Below are positions 18,004-27,223 of a stretch of DNA of 64,000 nt, one piece after another (position 1 is the first letter of the stretch; each line of letters starts with the position of its first letter). The notes under the pieces were generated by a model, which was not told the DNA's origin, ran no database searches, and saw only the letters and a list, made by a program, of their open reading frames with translations. Position numbers and translations under genes: made by a program. Location: NCBI GenBank assembly GCA_045810625.1, contig JBJMVQ010000049.1, positions 1 through 64,000 of the forward strand, given 5' to 3'. Source of the stretch: JACQFZ01 sp045810625. GTDB taxonomy: Bacteria; Pseudomonadota; Gammaproteobacteria; Acidiferrobacterales; Sulfurifustaceae.

Positions 18004-18813
18004 ATGGCGGGGCGACTGAACGGCAAGGTGGCGATCATCACCGGCGCGACCAGCGGGATCGGCGAAGCGACGGCGCGGCGTTTCGCGCAGGAAGGTGCGC
18101 GACTCGTGATCGCCGGCCGCAACAGCGAGAAAGGCGAGAGCCTCGCGCGCGAGCTCGGCGCGGACGTCGTGTTTCAGCGCGCGGACGTCACGCAGGAAAC
18201 GGACATCGCGGTGCTCGTCGACACTGCCGTGAGCCGGTTCGGCCGGCTGGATTGCCTGTTCAACAATGCCGGTGCGTCGAGTCGCGGCACGCTCGAGACG
18301 GTCACGCAGGAGGATTTCCACGACAGCATGCAGCTTCTCGTCGGCAGCGTGGTGTTCGGCATCAAGCATGCGGCGCGCGTGATGAAGCCGCAGGGTAGCG
18401 GGAGCATCATCAACAATTCGAGTATCGCGGCACACCGCTTCGGGCAGGGCGGATATCTCTATTCCGCGGCGAAGGCGGCGGTGAGCCACCTCACGCGGAT
18501 CGCGGGCGTCGAGCTGGGCGCTCATGGTATTCGGGTGAACGCGATCTCGCCCGGCGCCATCGCGACGCCCATCTTCTGGGGCGGGTCGGCGCGCGCGCAG
18601 ACGCTGAGCGACGCCGACAACGAGCGCAAGCTCGCGAAGCTGCAAGGCAATCTGGCGCGTGCGACGCCGCTGCCGCGCGCCGGCTTTCCCGACGACATCG
18701 CCAACGCCGCTGTCTTCCTCGCGTCCGACGAAGGCAGCTTCGTCAATTGTCACGACCTCGTGGTCGACGGCGGCCGCACCTCGCTCTTTTTCGAGCGGCC
18801 GAAAGAATCCTAA
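18004..18813 (+). CDS. SDR family NAD(P)-dependent oxidoreductase
   Basis: This classical short-chain dehydrogenase of about 269 residues has the cofactor motif TGATSGIGEA (positions 14-23), NNAG (about 88), active-site YSAAKAA (Y near 155) and the C-terminal GSFVNCHDLVVDGGRT. A GGAGGAGGG sequence upstream supports the ATG at 18004; an in-frame GTG two codons earlier is possible. The substrate is not predictable. Confidence 0.9.
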   Translation: MAGRLNGKVAIITGATSGIGEATARRFAQEGARLVIAGRNSEKGESLARELGADVVFQRADVTQETDIAVLVDTAVSRFGRLDCLFNNAGASSRGTLETVTQEDFHDSMQLLVGSVVFGIKHAARVMKPQGSGSIINNSSIAAHRFGQGGYLYSAAKAAVSHLTRIAGVELGAHGIRVNAISPGAIATPIFWGGSARAQTLSDADNERKLAKLQGNLARATPLPRAGFPDDIANAAVFLASDEGSFVNCHDLVVDGGRTSLFFERPKES

Positions 18814-18820
18814 GAAGTTT

Positions 18821-18853
18821 GTCGAAAAAGTCCGGCCCGGCACTTTTTCGACT
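18821..18853 (+). terminator. Inverted repeat downstream of the SDR gene
   Basis: An 11-bp perfect stem (GTCGAAAAAGT / ACTTTTTCGAC) with an 11-nt GC-rich loop lies 8 nt after the SDR stop. It is probably a transcription terminator, active in either direction. Confidence 0.55.
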
Positions 18854-18974
18854 CGCTTCGCCGCGGCGCATGTCCGCGGCTCGCTTCGTAGCCAAACGCT
18901 TGCGCGTTTGATTTTCGATGCGGCCATCCCTGTCGCGCTTGGCGGCCTGTCGTCAACACTGCGTCAGCACTCGA

Positions 18975-19436
18975 CTACCCGCGTATCTCGTCGCGCCCGA
19001 ACACCGCCATGAGCGTCCCGGTCATCGTGGCGACGAGCTTTGCGCTGTCGCCGTTGAGCGCGTACGCCTCGCCATGGCACACGGTGATGCTCTTGCCCGC
19101 GCGAACGACGTTGGCGTTGAAACGAAACCGTTCTCCTTTGGCGGGCGCGAGCAGATTGATCTTGAATTCGACGGTCAGTACCGACGAATCGCTCGGCATG
19201 AGCGTAAACGCGGCGTAACCGCACGCGCTGTCGAGAGCGGTGGCGATGATGCCGGCGTGAATGAAGCCGTGCTGCTGCGTGAGCGCGTGCCGGTGATCCA
19301 TCGCAAATTCGATCGCGCCCGGCGCGATCCGCGTTACCGAAACACCGAGGGTCTTCATCGCCTCCTGGCGGCCGAAGCTCGCGCGGACGCGCGTTTCGAA
19401 GTCCGGATCAACCGGGGTAAAAGTGGGGTTAGTCAT
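18975..19436 (-). CDS. PaaI family hotdog thioesterase
   Basis: The 153-residue protein has the PaaI/YdiI pattern MDHRHALTQQHGFIHAGIIATALDSACGYAAF (residues 46-77), where HGFIHAG is the hotdog helix entry with its catalytic Asp region, then LTVEFKINLLAPAKGERFRFNANVVRAGKSITVCHGEAYA. It likely hydrolyses aryl- or acyl-CoA thioesters. The gene is convergent with the upstream SDR. Confidence 0.9.
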   Translation of the reverse strand: MTNPTFTPVDPDFETRVRASFGRQEAMKTLGVSVTRIAPGAIEFAMDHRHALTQQHGFIHAGIIATALDSACGYAAFTLMPSDSSVLTVEFKINLLAPAKGERFRFNANVVRAGKSITVCHGEAYALNGDSAKLVATMTGTLMAVFGRDEIRG

Positions 19437-19605
19437 AGCCTCCTCGTGTGTTGGTGCTTTTCGCAGGCGGACAAGCCGTCGTTGCCAGCGTCGCTATTTT
19501 ATTCCACGCCGGCTGCGCGGAACGCGATTGACTCTGCCGAGAACGCGGCGCTAGGCTCGCTTCACCCGCCCTTCGGAAACTATAACGGAAACGGAGGAGT
19601 TCCCA

Positions 19606-21324
19606 ATGTCTAAACGTCTGCTCTACGTCGGCAGTCTCGTCCCGCTGTTTTTTCTGCAAAGCCTGCCTGCCGCAGCGTCGATGCCGAACTGCACCGTCAA
19701 TGCCATCGCGGCGCTCAATGTGCCCGACGTGACGGTGTCGTCGGCGGTCGATGTGCCGGCTACCGCCACGGTCCCGGAATTTTGCGAGGTCATTGGTACG
19801 GTTCGCACGCACGGCTTCGGCGCGCCGGATGGCTCGGCCGGATTCCGCGTGCGGCTGCCGGTCGCCTGGAACGGCAAGTTTCTGTTCCAGGGCGTCGGCG
19901 GTCTGTCCGGCAGCTTCAACAGCTCGACCAACGGCATCGACCTCGCATTAGCGATGGCGCGCGGTTACGCGACGGCGATCACCGATACCGGGCACCAGTC
20001 CGCGCTCGGCGCTACGGATGCGAGCTTCGGGCTCAAGCCCGATGGCACGCCCGATCGCGCCAAAGTGTTCGATTACTACTTCCGGGCGACCCACGAAGTG
20101 ACGACCGCGTCCAAGCAGCTCGTCCAGGCGTTTTTCGGCTCGTCGATCCAGCGCGCGTATTTCGACGGCTGCTCGAACGGCGGTCGCCAGGCAATGGTCG
20201 AAGCGAGCCGATTCTCGAACGACTACGACGGCATCATCGCCGGCGCGCCGTTCATGGATATGCGTTCGGTCCTGGCCGGCATCGGGTTCCAGAAACGCCA
20301 GCTGCAGTCGGTCGATACATACGTTCCGGCGAGTAAGCTTGCGATGATCGACCAAGCGGTCTACGCGAGCTGTGACGCGGCCGACGGTGTCGCCGACGGG
20401 CTCATCCAGAATCCGGCCAAGTGTGCGTTCGATGCGCACACGCTCGTGACGCCGAGCTGCACCCAGAGCGACCCGACCTGCCTCACCGCCGATCAGGCCG
20501 ACACTGTCAACGCGTATTTCACGGCGCTGCGCGACGAGCGCGGCCGGCTGGTTTATCCCGGCAGCTCGGTCACCGACTTGAGCGGGGCGGGCGGCGCGGC
20601 GCTCTGGTCGACCGGCTTCGTCTCGCCAATCGACTTTGCGGCGAAGGAACCGTGGGGCGACAGCGGCTTCAATCCGGCGCCGCTCTCGTGGCAATTCGTC
20701 GATCACATCACTCAGTTCCTGGTCGAACGCGACCCGAACTTCAACGTGCGCGATTACGGCGTGAACGACGGCGTCGTCGACGACGCGGCGTTGCGCCTGT
20801 ACGTGCGCCGCACCGAGCTCGGCGACGGCGATGTTCCGCAGTTTCTCTCGCCGTTCATCGCGCACGACAAGAAGCTGATCATTTATCACGGCTTCAGCGA
20901 CCCGGCGTTGCCGCCGTTCCGGACCGTCAAGTATTACGAGGACCTGGAGCGCATCGTTCCGGGTGCTTTCGATCGCCTGCAGCAGAACGTGCGGTTGTTC
21001 ATGGTGCCCGGCATGCAGCACTGCGCCGGCGGCCCGGGTCCGAATCGTTTCGATACGCTCACGGCGCTCGAGAACTGGGTCGAGCACGGAGCCGCGCCGG
21101 ACGCGATCATCGCGACCAAATTCGTCGGCGACAATCCGGCAAACGGCGTCGCGCGCACGATGCCGCTTTGCAAGTTCCCGGAAGAGGCCCGCTACAACGG
21201 CGCCGGCAACGTCAATGACGCGGCGAACTGGACTTGCTCCGAACAGGATCGGCGCATGCTCGAGGTCGGACCGGACGGTGAGCGCGCCGGGCTCGGCGCG
21301 CCGGCTCATTTCGCCCGTCCTTGA
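19606..21324 (+). CDS. Tannase/feruloyl esterase family protein, secreted
   Basis: The 572-residue protein begins with a signal peptide (LLYVGSLVPLFFLQSLPAAAS). It has the tannase/feruloyl esterase motif GCSNGGRQ with nucleophile Ser190 preceded by Cys189, a catalytic Asp in HGFSDPALPP (about 432), and His-Cys in MQHCAGG (about 471). The CS...HC pair forms the disulfide that joins the catalytic residues in this family. It probably cleaves phenolic or aromatic esters outside the cytoplasm. A GGAGGAG site precedes the start. It ends at a bidirectional terminator shared with a GFA gene. Confidence 0.92.
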   Translation: MSKRLLYVGSLVPLFFLQSLPAAASMPNCTVNAIAALNVPDVTVSSAVDVPATATVPEFCEVIGTVRTHGFGAPDGSAGFRVRLPVAWNGKFLFQGVGGLSGSFNSSTNGIDLALAMARGYATAITDTGHQSALGATDASFGLKPDGTPDRAKVFDYYFRATHEVTTASKQLVQAFFGSSIQRAYFDGCSNGGRQAMVEASRFSNDYDGIIAGAPFMDMRSVLAGIGFQKRQLQSVDTYVPASKLAMIDQAVYASCDAADGVADGLIQNPAKCAFDAHTLVTPSCTQSDPTCLTADQADTVNAYFTALRDERGRLVYPGSSVTDLSGAGGAALWSTGFVSPIDFAAKEPWGDSGFNPAPLSWQFVDHITQFLVERDPNFNVRDYGVNDGVVDDAALRLYVRRTELGDGDVPQFLSPFIAHDKKLIIYHGFSDPALPPFRTVKYYEDLERIVPGAFDRLQQNVRLFMVPGMQHCAGGPGPNRFDTLTALENWVEHGAAPDAIIATKFVGDNPANGVARTMPLCKFPEEARYNGAGNVNDAANWTCSEQDRRMLEVGPDGERAGLGAPAHFARP

Positions 21325-21359
21325 GTCCGGTCGCAACAAGTCGCGTGAAGTGCGAGTAC

Positions 21360-21385
21360 CCGCTGCCTGCGCATGCAGGCAGCGG
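21360..21385. terminator. Bidirectional terminator between the esterase and GFA genes
   Basis: A perfect 11-bp stem (CCGCTGCCTGC / GCAGGCAGCGG) with a GCAT loop lies between two convergent genes. Confidence 0.7.
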
Positions 21386-21393
21386 CCTTCACG

Positions 21394-21774
21394 TTACTTG
21401 ATCCAGCCGTCCGATCGCGCCGCCGCTTCCCAGTTACGCCCGTCGAACTCGGTCACGGGCAGCCGCGTGAGATCGAGGTCAGTGAGGCACCGCACGTTGG
21501 CACTCCAGCGACTTGGATCGGTGCGCGGACGGTGGAACGTGTGAATGCCGCAATGTTTGCAGAAGTAATGCGTGGCCGTTCTGGTATTGAATTGATACGC
21601 CGTCAGCTCCGACTCGCCTGCCGTGATCCGAAGCGCCTGAATCTCCCGTATCGGCATATAGAGCGCGCCCTTGGCATGACAAATCGAGCAGTTGCAGCGG
21701 GATAGTCGGGTCGGGGTTGCGTCGATCTCGAAGCGGACACGTCCGCAATGACAGGATCCGTGAAAGAGTGGCAT
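21394..21774 (-). CDS. GFA family (CENP-V/GFA domain) zinc protein
   Basis: This 126-residue GFA protein has its Cys ligands at HGSCHCGRVRFEI, CNCSICHAKG and YFCKHCGIHTFHRP. It is close in length and motif to the copy at 13629-14012 (both have the FDGRxWE C-terminus), indicating paralogues. It stands alone on the minus strand, convergent with the esterase gene. Confidence 0.9.
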   Translation of the reverse strand: MPLFHGSCHCGRVRFEIDATPTRLSRCNCSICHAKGALYMPIREIQALRITAGESELTAYQFNTRTATHYFCKHCGIHTFHRPRTDPSRWSANVRCLTDLDLTRLPVTEFDGRNWEAAARSDGWIK

Positions 21775-22095
21775 ACCGAGTCCTCATACGACTTTTATTG
21801 GCGCGAAAGAAGCGGGTCCCCGAGGGACAGTCAGCGTGTGTTTGTGTTCCACCGTCTGACGCTTTCGAAAAGTGCCGCGCTGCACTAGCGTACACCTCTG
21901 GCCGCCGCCGCGCTTCTTCTGCAATACTGCGCCCTCCGGTCCGTCCGCGCCTGGACGGTTAATGCGGCGAACGGCTGCGCGGAACCCAGGGTGGGGGGTT
22001 GCGGACCGGGAACGGCGGCTCCAAGCGCGAGCCGGTCTATGCTTTTCAATGCTATTCATCTTTCCGTAACGACCAACTACGCACGGAGGAGAGTT

Positions 22096-23190
22096 ATGCA
22101 GCGCAGATCGTTTCTGAAAAAAGCGGCCGCCGGTGTCGCGGCCGGTGCCGTCGCCGCGCCGGCGATCGCCGAATCGCAGCCGACCATTCAGTGGCGTATG
22201 GCGACGAGCTGGCCGAAGAGCCTCGATACGGTTTTCGGCGGCACGGAAGTCATCGGCAAGCGCGTCGCCGAAATCACCAACGGCAAATTCCAGATTCGTA
22301 CCTTTGCGGCGGGGGAAATCGTTCCCGCGCTGCAAGTGCTCGACGCCGTGCAGGCGGGCACGGTGGAGATGGGCCACACGGCGCCGTATTACTACTTCGG
22401 CAAGGACGCGGCGTTTGCGCTCGCGACCGCCGTACCGTTCGGCATGAACACGCGCCAAAACAACGCCTGGTGGTACTACGGCGGAGGTTCCGACGCGATG
22501 GCGCCGCTCTTCAAGGACTACGGCTGTATCGCGATTCTGGCCGGCAACACGGCGTGCCAGATGGGCGGATGGTTCCGCAAGGAAATCAAAACGCTCGCGG
22601 ATCTGAAGGGTCTCAAATTCCGTATCGGCGGCATGGCGGGCCTCATTATGGCGAAGCTCGGCGCGGTGCCGCAGTTGATCGGCGGTCCGGACATCTACCC
22701 GGCGCTCGAGAAGGGCACGATCGACGCGGCCGAGTGGGTGGGCCCGTACGATGACGAGAAGCTCGGCTTCAACAAAGTGGCGCAGTACTACTACTACCCG
22801 GGCTTTTGGGAAGGTAACGCAGGGCTTTACGCGCTGGTCAACGAAAAGAAGTGGAACGAGCTGCCGAAGGAATACCAAGCGGCGCTGAGCGCCGCCTGTG
22901 CGGAAGCCAACTTGCTGATGCCGGCCAAGTACGACGTGCAGAATCCCGCGGCGCTGCGCCGTCTAGTTGGAAGCGGCACGAAGCTGCGTCCGTTCCCGAA
23001 GGCGATCCTGGAAGCGGCAGAGAAGGCGTCGTACGAGCTGTACGATGAGTTGAGCGCGAAGAGTCCGCACTGGAAGCGGATTTATCCCGGCTGGAAGAAA
23101 TTCCGCGACGAGCAGTTCCTGTGGTTCCGCGTCGCCGAGTCGACCTACGACAGCTACACGTTCTACTCGAAGATCGGCGCCGGCAAGTAG
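22096..23190 (+). CDS. dctP: TRAP transporter substrate-binding protein (DctP type), Tat-exported
   Basis: The 364-residue periplasmic receptor carries a twin-arginine signal (RRSFLKKAAAGVAAGAVAAPAIA), then WRMATSWPKSLDTVFGGTEVIGKRVAEITNGKFQIR, typical of the TakP/alpha-keto acid and lactate-type TRAP receptors (DctP family, such as those of Bordetella and Rhodobacter). The GGMAGLIMAKLGAVPQLIGG segment (about 180-200) is the ligand-binding signature region. A GGAGGAG site fixes the start. Its permease partners lie 2 kb away on the other strand. Confidence 0.92.
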   Translation: MQRRSFLKKAAAGVAAGAVAAPAIAESQPTIQWRMATSWPKSLDTVFGGTEVIGKRVAEITNGKFQIRTFAAGEIVPALQVLDAVQAGTVEMGHTAPYYYFGKDAAFALATAVPFGMNTRQNNAWWYYGGGSDAMAPLFKDYGCIAILAGNTACQMGGWFRKEIKTLADLKGLKFRIGGMAGLIMAKLGAVPQLIGGPDIYPALEKGTIDAAEWVGPYDDEKLGFNKVAQYYYYPGFWEGNAGLYALVNEKKWNELPKEYQAALSAACAEANLLMPAKYDVQNPAALRRLVGSGTKLRPFPKAILEAAEKASYELYDELSAKSPHWKRIYPGWKKFRDEQFLWFRVAESTYDSYTFYSKIGAGK

Positions 23191-23215
23191 TTCAACTTCA
23201 TTCGCTGGAACCCAC

Positions 23216-23245
23216 AAACCCCGCTCCGGCGGGGTTTGTTTTTTT
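23216..23245 (+). terminator. Rho-independent terminator of dctP
   Basis: A 9-bp stem (AAACCCCGC / GCGGGGTTT) with a TCCG loop is followed by a run of T residues, 26 nt after the dctP stop. Confidence 0.92.
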
Positions 23246-23267
23246 GCGATGCGGGAACGGCTGCTAC

Positions 23268-23385
23268 TGGAAGCGGATTTATCCAGGCTGGAGGAAATTC
23301 CACGACGAGCAGTTCCTGTGGTTTCGCGTCGCCGAGTCGGACCTGCGACAGCGACACCTTCTACTTGAAGATTGGCGCGGTCGAG
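23268..23385 (+). pseudogene. Duplicated 3' fragment of dctP
   Basis: This segment repeats the last 120 bp or so of dctP (from 23071) at an offset of 197 bp: it matches through KRIYPGW...KFHDEQFLWFRVAES, then diverges and is frameshifted. It is followed by its own terminator. It is a decayed partial tandem duplication with no start. Confidence 0.88.
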
Positions 23386-23417
23386 TGAAGCCTCGAAGAT
23401 TCGCGTCCTTCTTCGGC

Positions 23418-23450
23418 AAAACCAACCCCGCACCGGGCGGGGTTGGTTTT
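23418..23450 (+). terminator. Second, longer terminator after the dctP remnant
   Basis: A 14-bp perfect stem (AAAACCAACCCCGC and its complement) with a 5-nt loop ends in TTTT. It echoes the first terminator (common core ACCCCGC...GCGGGGT), consistent with duplication followed by stem extension. Confidence 0.9.
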
Positions 23451-23657
23451 CCCATCACTTCGAAAAGTCGGCCACAATCTGGTTGTGAGAAGGCTGACGC
23501 CGATCGTGCGCGCGGCGCGTGCATAACCGGCCGAGGACAGGCGCGGAAGTTTTTGCGACTAGCGGCGTGCGGGCGAATCGCGAGCGCTAGGCAAACGCCC
23601 TCGCAACTGGATAATGGCGGTTCGTTCAGGACGAACCGAACTAAGAATAACCGAGCA

Positions 23658-25049
23658 ATGGCAGCTTTCGAGGAGCCGAAAGGGGCGGCGGCTTCCGCCG
23701 CGTCGTTAGTCGATCATCCCCTCAAGGATCTGTTCGTTCCGTACCGCGCGGGTGATGCGTGGGACTGGGTGCTGCGTGCCGCCATTGTCGTCGGTCTCGC
23801 TGCGATCGTGTTCGCTTCTTTCAAAGGCCGGATATTCGCGCCGTTGCTCGACCTCTCCCGCGCGCACGGTTGGACGCACGTGTTCCTGCGTCCGAGTCTG
23901 ATGTGGATGGGCATGGGTGTGCTGTTGCTCGTATTCCGCACAGTCGCGTGGTTCTTTTATCGTCCCTTTGCGTCGGTGTCGCACGAAGACGCACCGTCCA
24001 TGACGGTCATCATTCCCGCTTACAACGAGGGTGCGATGGTGGCGCAGACGATCGAATCGGTGGCCGCCGCGGATTATCCGCACGATCGGCTGGAAATTTT
24101 CGTCGTCGATGACGGCAGCCGCGACGATACCTGGGAACACATCGAACGCGCCGCGCGCCGGCATCCGGGGCTCGTGACGGCCGTTCGATTCGAGTGCAAT
24201 CGCGGCAAGCGTGCAGCGCTCGCCGAAGGCTTTCGTCGCGCACGCGGCGAGGTCGTGGTGACGATCGATTCCGACAGCGTTATCGAGCGCGCGACGCTGC
24301 TCGCCATCGCCGGTCCGTTCCGCGACGAAACCGTCGGCGCCGTGGCCGGGAAAGTCGCGGTTTACAATCGCCGCGAAGGCGTGATCCCGCGCATGCTGCA
24401 CGTCCGTTTTATTTTGTCGTTCGACACGTTGCGCGCCGTGCAGTCGACGTATCGTACCGTGTACTGCTGCCCCGGGGCGCTCTCCGCGTACCGGCTAACA
24501 CTGGTTCGGCGCGTGCTGGCGCGCTGGGAGGCGCAGACGTTTCTCGGCGTACCGTCGACGTACGGCGAGGATCGGGCGCTCACCAACTTCGTGCTTGATC
24601 TCGGTTTCGACACGGTTTATCAGGCGAGCGCCGTGGTCCATACCGTCGTCCCGCAGACGTACACCAAGCTCTGCAAGATGTACTTGCGGTGGGATCGCAG
24701 CTATATCCGCGAGGAGATCCGATTCGCGCGCATCGTGTGGAAGCGGCCGCTCAAACGGATGCTGATCGCATGGTTCGACAGCACCGTCACCAACCTGCGT
24801 TACCCGGTTGGCTACTCCGTGCTGGTCCTGCTCATCGCGCTTTCGTTCTCCGATGCGATCGTGCTGTTGCGCATGCTGCTCGCGATCGGCGTGATGTCGG
24901 GGTTCTACATGCTCTACTACTTGCGCAGCGAGCGCTCGTCCGACGCGCTCTACGGCATTCTTTACTCGTACTTTTCGTTTTTCACGCTTTTCTGGATTTT
25001 TCCTTACGCCGTGCTGACCGTGCGCGCGCGGTCGTGGCTCACCCGTTGA
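23658..25049 (+). CDS. Membrane glycosyltransferase family 2, HasA/NodC-like
   Basis: The 463-residue protein has two N-terminal TM segments (about 37-55 and 80-100), a cytosolic GT2 domain with VVDDGSRDDTW (DDGS 151-154), DSD at 204-206 and GED at 303-305, then C-terminal TM segments (390-460). This is the processive synthase layout of hyaluronan and chitin-oligosaccharide synthases. The polymerisation motif QxxRW is not canonical: the site reads KMYLRWDRS (RW 344-345). The start at 23658 removes an open frame that runs through the dctP remnant. No polysaccharide cluster surrounds it, and the product is unknown. Confidence 0.82.
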   Translation: MAAFEEPKGAAASAASLVDHPLKDLFVPYRAGDAWDWVLRAAIVVGLAAIVFASFKGRIFAPLLDLSRAHGWTHVFLRPSLMWMGMGVLLLVFRTVAWFFYRPFASVSHEDAPSMTVIIPAYNEGAMVAQTIESVAAADYPHDRLEIFVVDDGSRDDTWEHIERAARRHPGLVTAVRFECNRGKRAALAEGFRRARGEVVVTIDSDSVIERATLLAIAGPFRDETVGAVAGKVAVYNRREGVIPRMLHVRFILSFDTLRAVQSTYRTVYCCPGALSAYRLTLVRRVLARWEAQTFLGVPSTYGEDRALTNFVLDLGFDTVYQASAVVHTVVPQTYTKLCKMYLRWDRSYIREEIRFARIVWKRPLKRMLIAWFDSTVTNLRYPVGYSVLVLLIALSFSDAIVLLRMLLAIGVMSGFYMLYYLRSERSSDALYGILYSYFSFFTLFWIFPYAVLTVRARSWLTR

Positions 25050-25055
25050 GCGCCG

Positions 25056-25081
25056 AGCGCCGACATCGGGGCGTCGGCGCT
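25056..25081. terminator. Bidirectional hairpin between the glycosyltransferase and dctM
   Basis: A 9-bp stem (AGCGCCGAC / GTCGGCGCT) with an 8-nt loop lies between the convergent stops and overlaps the dctM stop codon. Confidence 0.6.
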
Positions 25082-26645
25082 ATTTCGATCCTTTGAATAG
25101 TTTCTCGAGGTCCTCGCCCGCGTCGGTTCCCTTACCCGGCGCCGAGCCTCCCGTCGAATTCTCGCGCTGATCCTGCGGCGCGCCGAAGTCCGGCGGCTGG
25201 CGTTGGTCCTGCTGTTCGCGGTCGTAGTCGGGCGTTTGGATGTTGATCTCGATCTTCGAGGCATCCACCGTGCTGCGTTCGAGCATGCCGGTCACGAGCT
25301 GCGGGAACGCGATGACGATCGCGACCATGATGACCTGGATCACCACGAACGGTACGGCGCCCCAGTAGATCTGGCCGGTGGTCATCGGCTCGATGCGCTT
25401 GCCGTTGACCTTGTCCTGATACGCCTTCGCCGGCGCGACGCTGCGTAGATAGAAGAGCGCAAATCCGAACGGCGGATGCATGAACGACGTCTGCATGTTG
25501 ACGCCGAGCAGCACGCCGAACCAGATGAGATCGATGCCGAGCTTCGCCGCGACCGGTGCGAGCAGCGGCACAATGATGAACGCGAGCTCGAAGAAATCGA
25601 GAAAGAAGGCGAGGAGAAAAACGAGCACGTTCACGACGAGCAGAAAACCGAGCGCGCCGCCCGGAAGACTCGTGAGCAGATGCTCCACCCAGAGATCGCC
25701 GTTGACGCCGCGGAAGGTGAGGCTGAAGACGGTCGAGCCGACCAGGATGAAAATGACGAACGACGTCAGCTTCGCCGTCGAATTCATCGCCTGTTTGAGG
25801 AGCGACCACGTGAGCCGGCGATTGATCAGCGCCAGAATCAATGCGCCTGTGGCGCCCATGGCGCCGCCCTCGGTAGGCGTGGCGATGCCGAGGAAGATCG
25901 TGCCGAGCACGAGAAAGATCAATGCGAGCGGCGGGATGAGCACGAACACGACGCGCGCGCCGAGCTTGAGCCCGCGCAGCTGCCGCGCCTCGGACGGCAG
26001 CGCGGGCGCGGACTGCGGTTGCAGCAGCGCGCGGCCGATCACGTAGATCAGATAAAGCCCGGTGAGCACCAGGCCGGGCAGAATCGCACCTTGGTACATG
26101 TCCCCGACTGAGCGACCGAGCTGATCGGCGAGCACGATGAGCACGAGCGACGGCGGGATGATCTGCGCGAGCGTACCGGACGCAGCAATCACGCCTGCCG
26201 CGAGACGCCGGTCGTAGCCGTAGCGCAGCATGATCGGCAGCGAGATCAAGCCCATCGAGATGACCGACGCCGCGACGACGCCGGTGGTTGCGGCGAGCAG
26301 CGCGCCGACAAGGACCACCGCGTAGGCGAGCCCGCCGCGCACGGGGCCGAACAACTGACCGATGGTATCGAGCAGGTCCTCGGCCATGCCGCTGCGCTCG
26401 AGGATCAGTCCCATGAACGTGAAGAATGGCACGGCGAGCAACGTGTCGTTCGCCATGATGCCGAAGATGCGCTCCGGTAATGCCTGAAACAGTTCCGTCG
26501 GAAGCAGCCCGAGCTCGACGCCCAGAAAGCCGAACGACAGTCCGACGGCGCCGAGCGAAAATGCGACCGGATAGCCGAGCAGCAGGAAGACGACGAGTGC
26601 CGCAAACATGAGCGGTGCGATGTTGGCGACGATGAAAGCGCTCAT
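25080..26645 (-). CDS. dctM: TRAP transporter large permease (DctM type)
   Basis: The 521-residue integral membrane subunit has about 12 hydrophobic segments, with family landmarks such as GVVAASVISMGLISLPIMLRYGYDRRLAAGVIAASGTLAQIIPPS (near 120-165) and ATPTEGGAMGATGAL. It forms the transport channel with DctQ. The last 80 residues are a charged, Gln/Asp-rich tail (REQQDQRQPPDFGAPQDQREN) absent from most DctM proteins. Its start overlaps the dctQ stop (ATGA). Confidence 0.93.
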   Translation of the reverse strand: MSAFIVANIAPLMFAALVVFLLLGYPVAFSLGAVGLSFGFLGVELGLLPTELFQALPERIFGIMANDTLLAVPFFTFMGLILERSGMAEDLLDTIGQLFGPVRGGLAYAVVLVGALLAATTGVVAASVISMGLISLPIMLRYGYDRRLAAGVIAASGTLAQIIPPSLVLIVLADQLGRSVGDMYQGAILPGLVLTGLYLIYVIGRALLQPQSAPALPSEARQLRGLKLGARVVFVLIPPLALIFLVLGTIFLGIATPTEGGAMGATGALILALINRRLTWSLLKQAMNSTAKLTSFVIFILVGSTVFSLTFRGVNGDLWVEHLLTSLPGGALGFLLVVNVLVFLLAFFLDFFELAFIIVPLLAPVAAKLGIDLIWFGVLLGVNMQTSFMHPPFGFALFYLRSVAPAKAYQDKVNGKRIEPMTTGQIYWGAVPFVVIQVIMVAIVIAFPQLVTGMLERSTVDASKIEINIQTPDYDREQQDQRQPPDFGAPQDQRENSTGGSAPGKGTDAGEDLEKLFKGSK

Positions 26646-27223
26646 AGCGTCGCTCCCGGTTCGCTGTGGCCGGTTTCGATTGTTCCGCTGCCGGCGGGCG
26701 GTTCGCCGGGATCGGGAATCAGACCACGTAAGAAGGCGACGCGCTTGATGAGCTCGGACACGCCTTGCAGGCTCAGCAGGAAAAACCCGAGCGGCACTAG
26801 CGCCCGCACCGGCCAGCGCAGCAGGCCGCCGGCGTTACTGGAAATCTCGTTGCTGGTCCAGGCGTTCGCGAATGCCGGCCAAGACAGCCACATGATGTAC
26901 GTCGACATCGGCAGCAGAAAAAACAGCGTTCCGAAGACGTCGATCCACGTCTGGGTACGGCGCGAGAACCGCCCGTTGACGACGTCGATACGGATGTGGT
27001 CGTTGTGCAGCAGGGTGTAGCCGGCGCATAGCAGGAACACCGCTGCAAACAGGTACCACTGCAACTCCAGCCAGGCGTTGGAACTGAGGTTGAACAGGTA
27101 CCGCGACATCGCGTTCCCGGAGCTGACGAGCACCACGATGAGGATGAGCCACATCAGGACGCGGCCGACCCGTTCATTAACGGCGTCTATCCCGCGCGAT
27201 ACCCGCAACAGAAAAGTCATCAT
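26642..27223 (-). CDS. dctQ: TRAP transporter small permease (DctQ type)
   Basis: The 193-residue small subunit has four TM helices and the DctQ pattern (VSSGNAMSRYLFNLSSNAWLELQWYLFAAVFLLCAGYTLLHNDHIRIDVV). It is translationally coupled to dctM. Together with the separately encoded DctP it probably forms one importer. The divergent neighbour is the metE-like gene. Confidence 0.92.
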   Translation of the reverse strand: MMTFLLRVSRGIDAVNERVGRVLMWLILIVVLVSSGNAMSRYLFNLSSNAWLELQWYLFAAVFLLCAGYTLLHNDHIRIDVVNGRFSRRTQTWIDVFGTLFFLLPMSTYIMWLSWPAFANAWTSNEISSNAGGLLRWPVRALVPLGFFLLSLQGVSELIKRVAFLRGLIPDPGEPPAGSGTIETGHSEPGATL

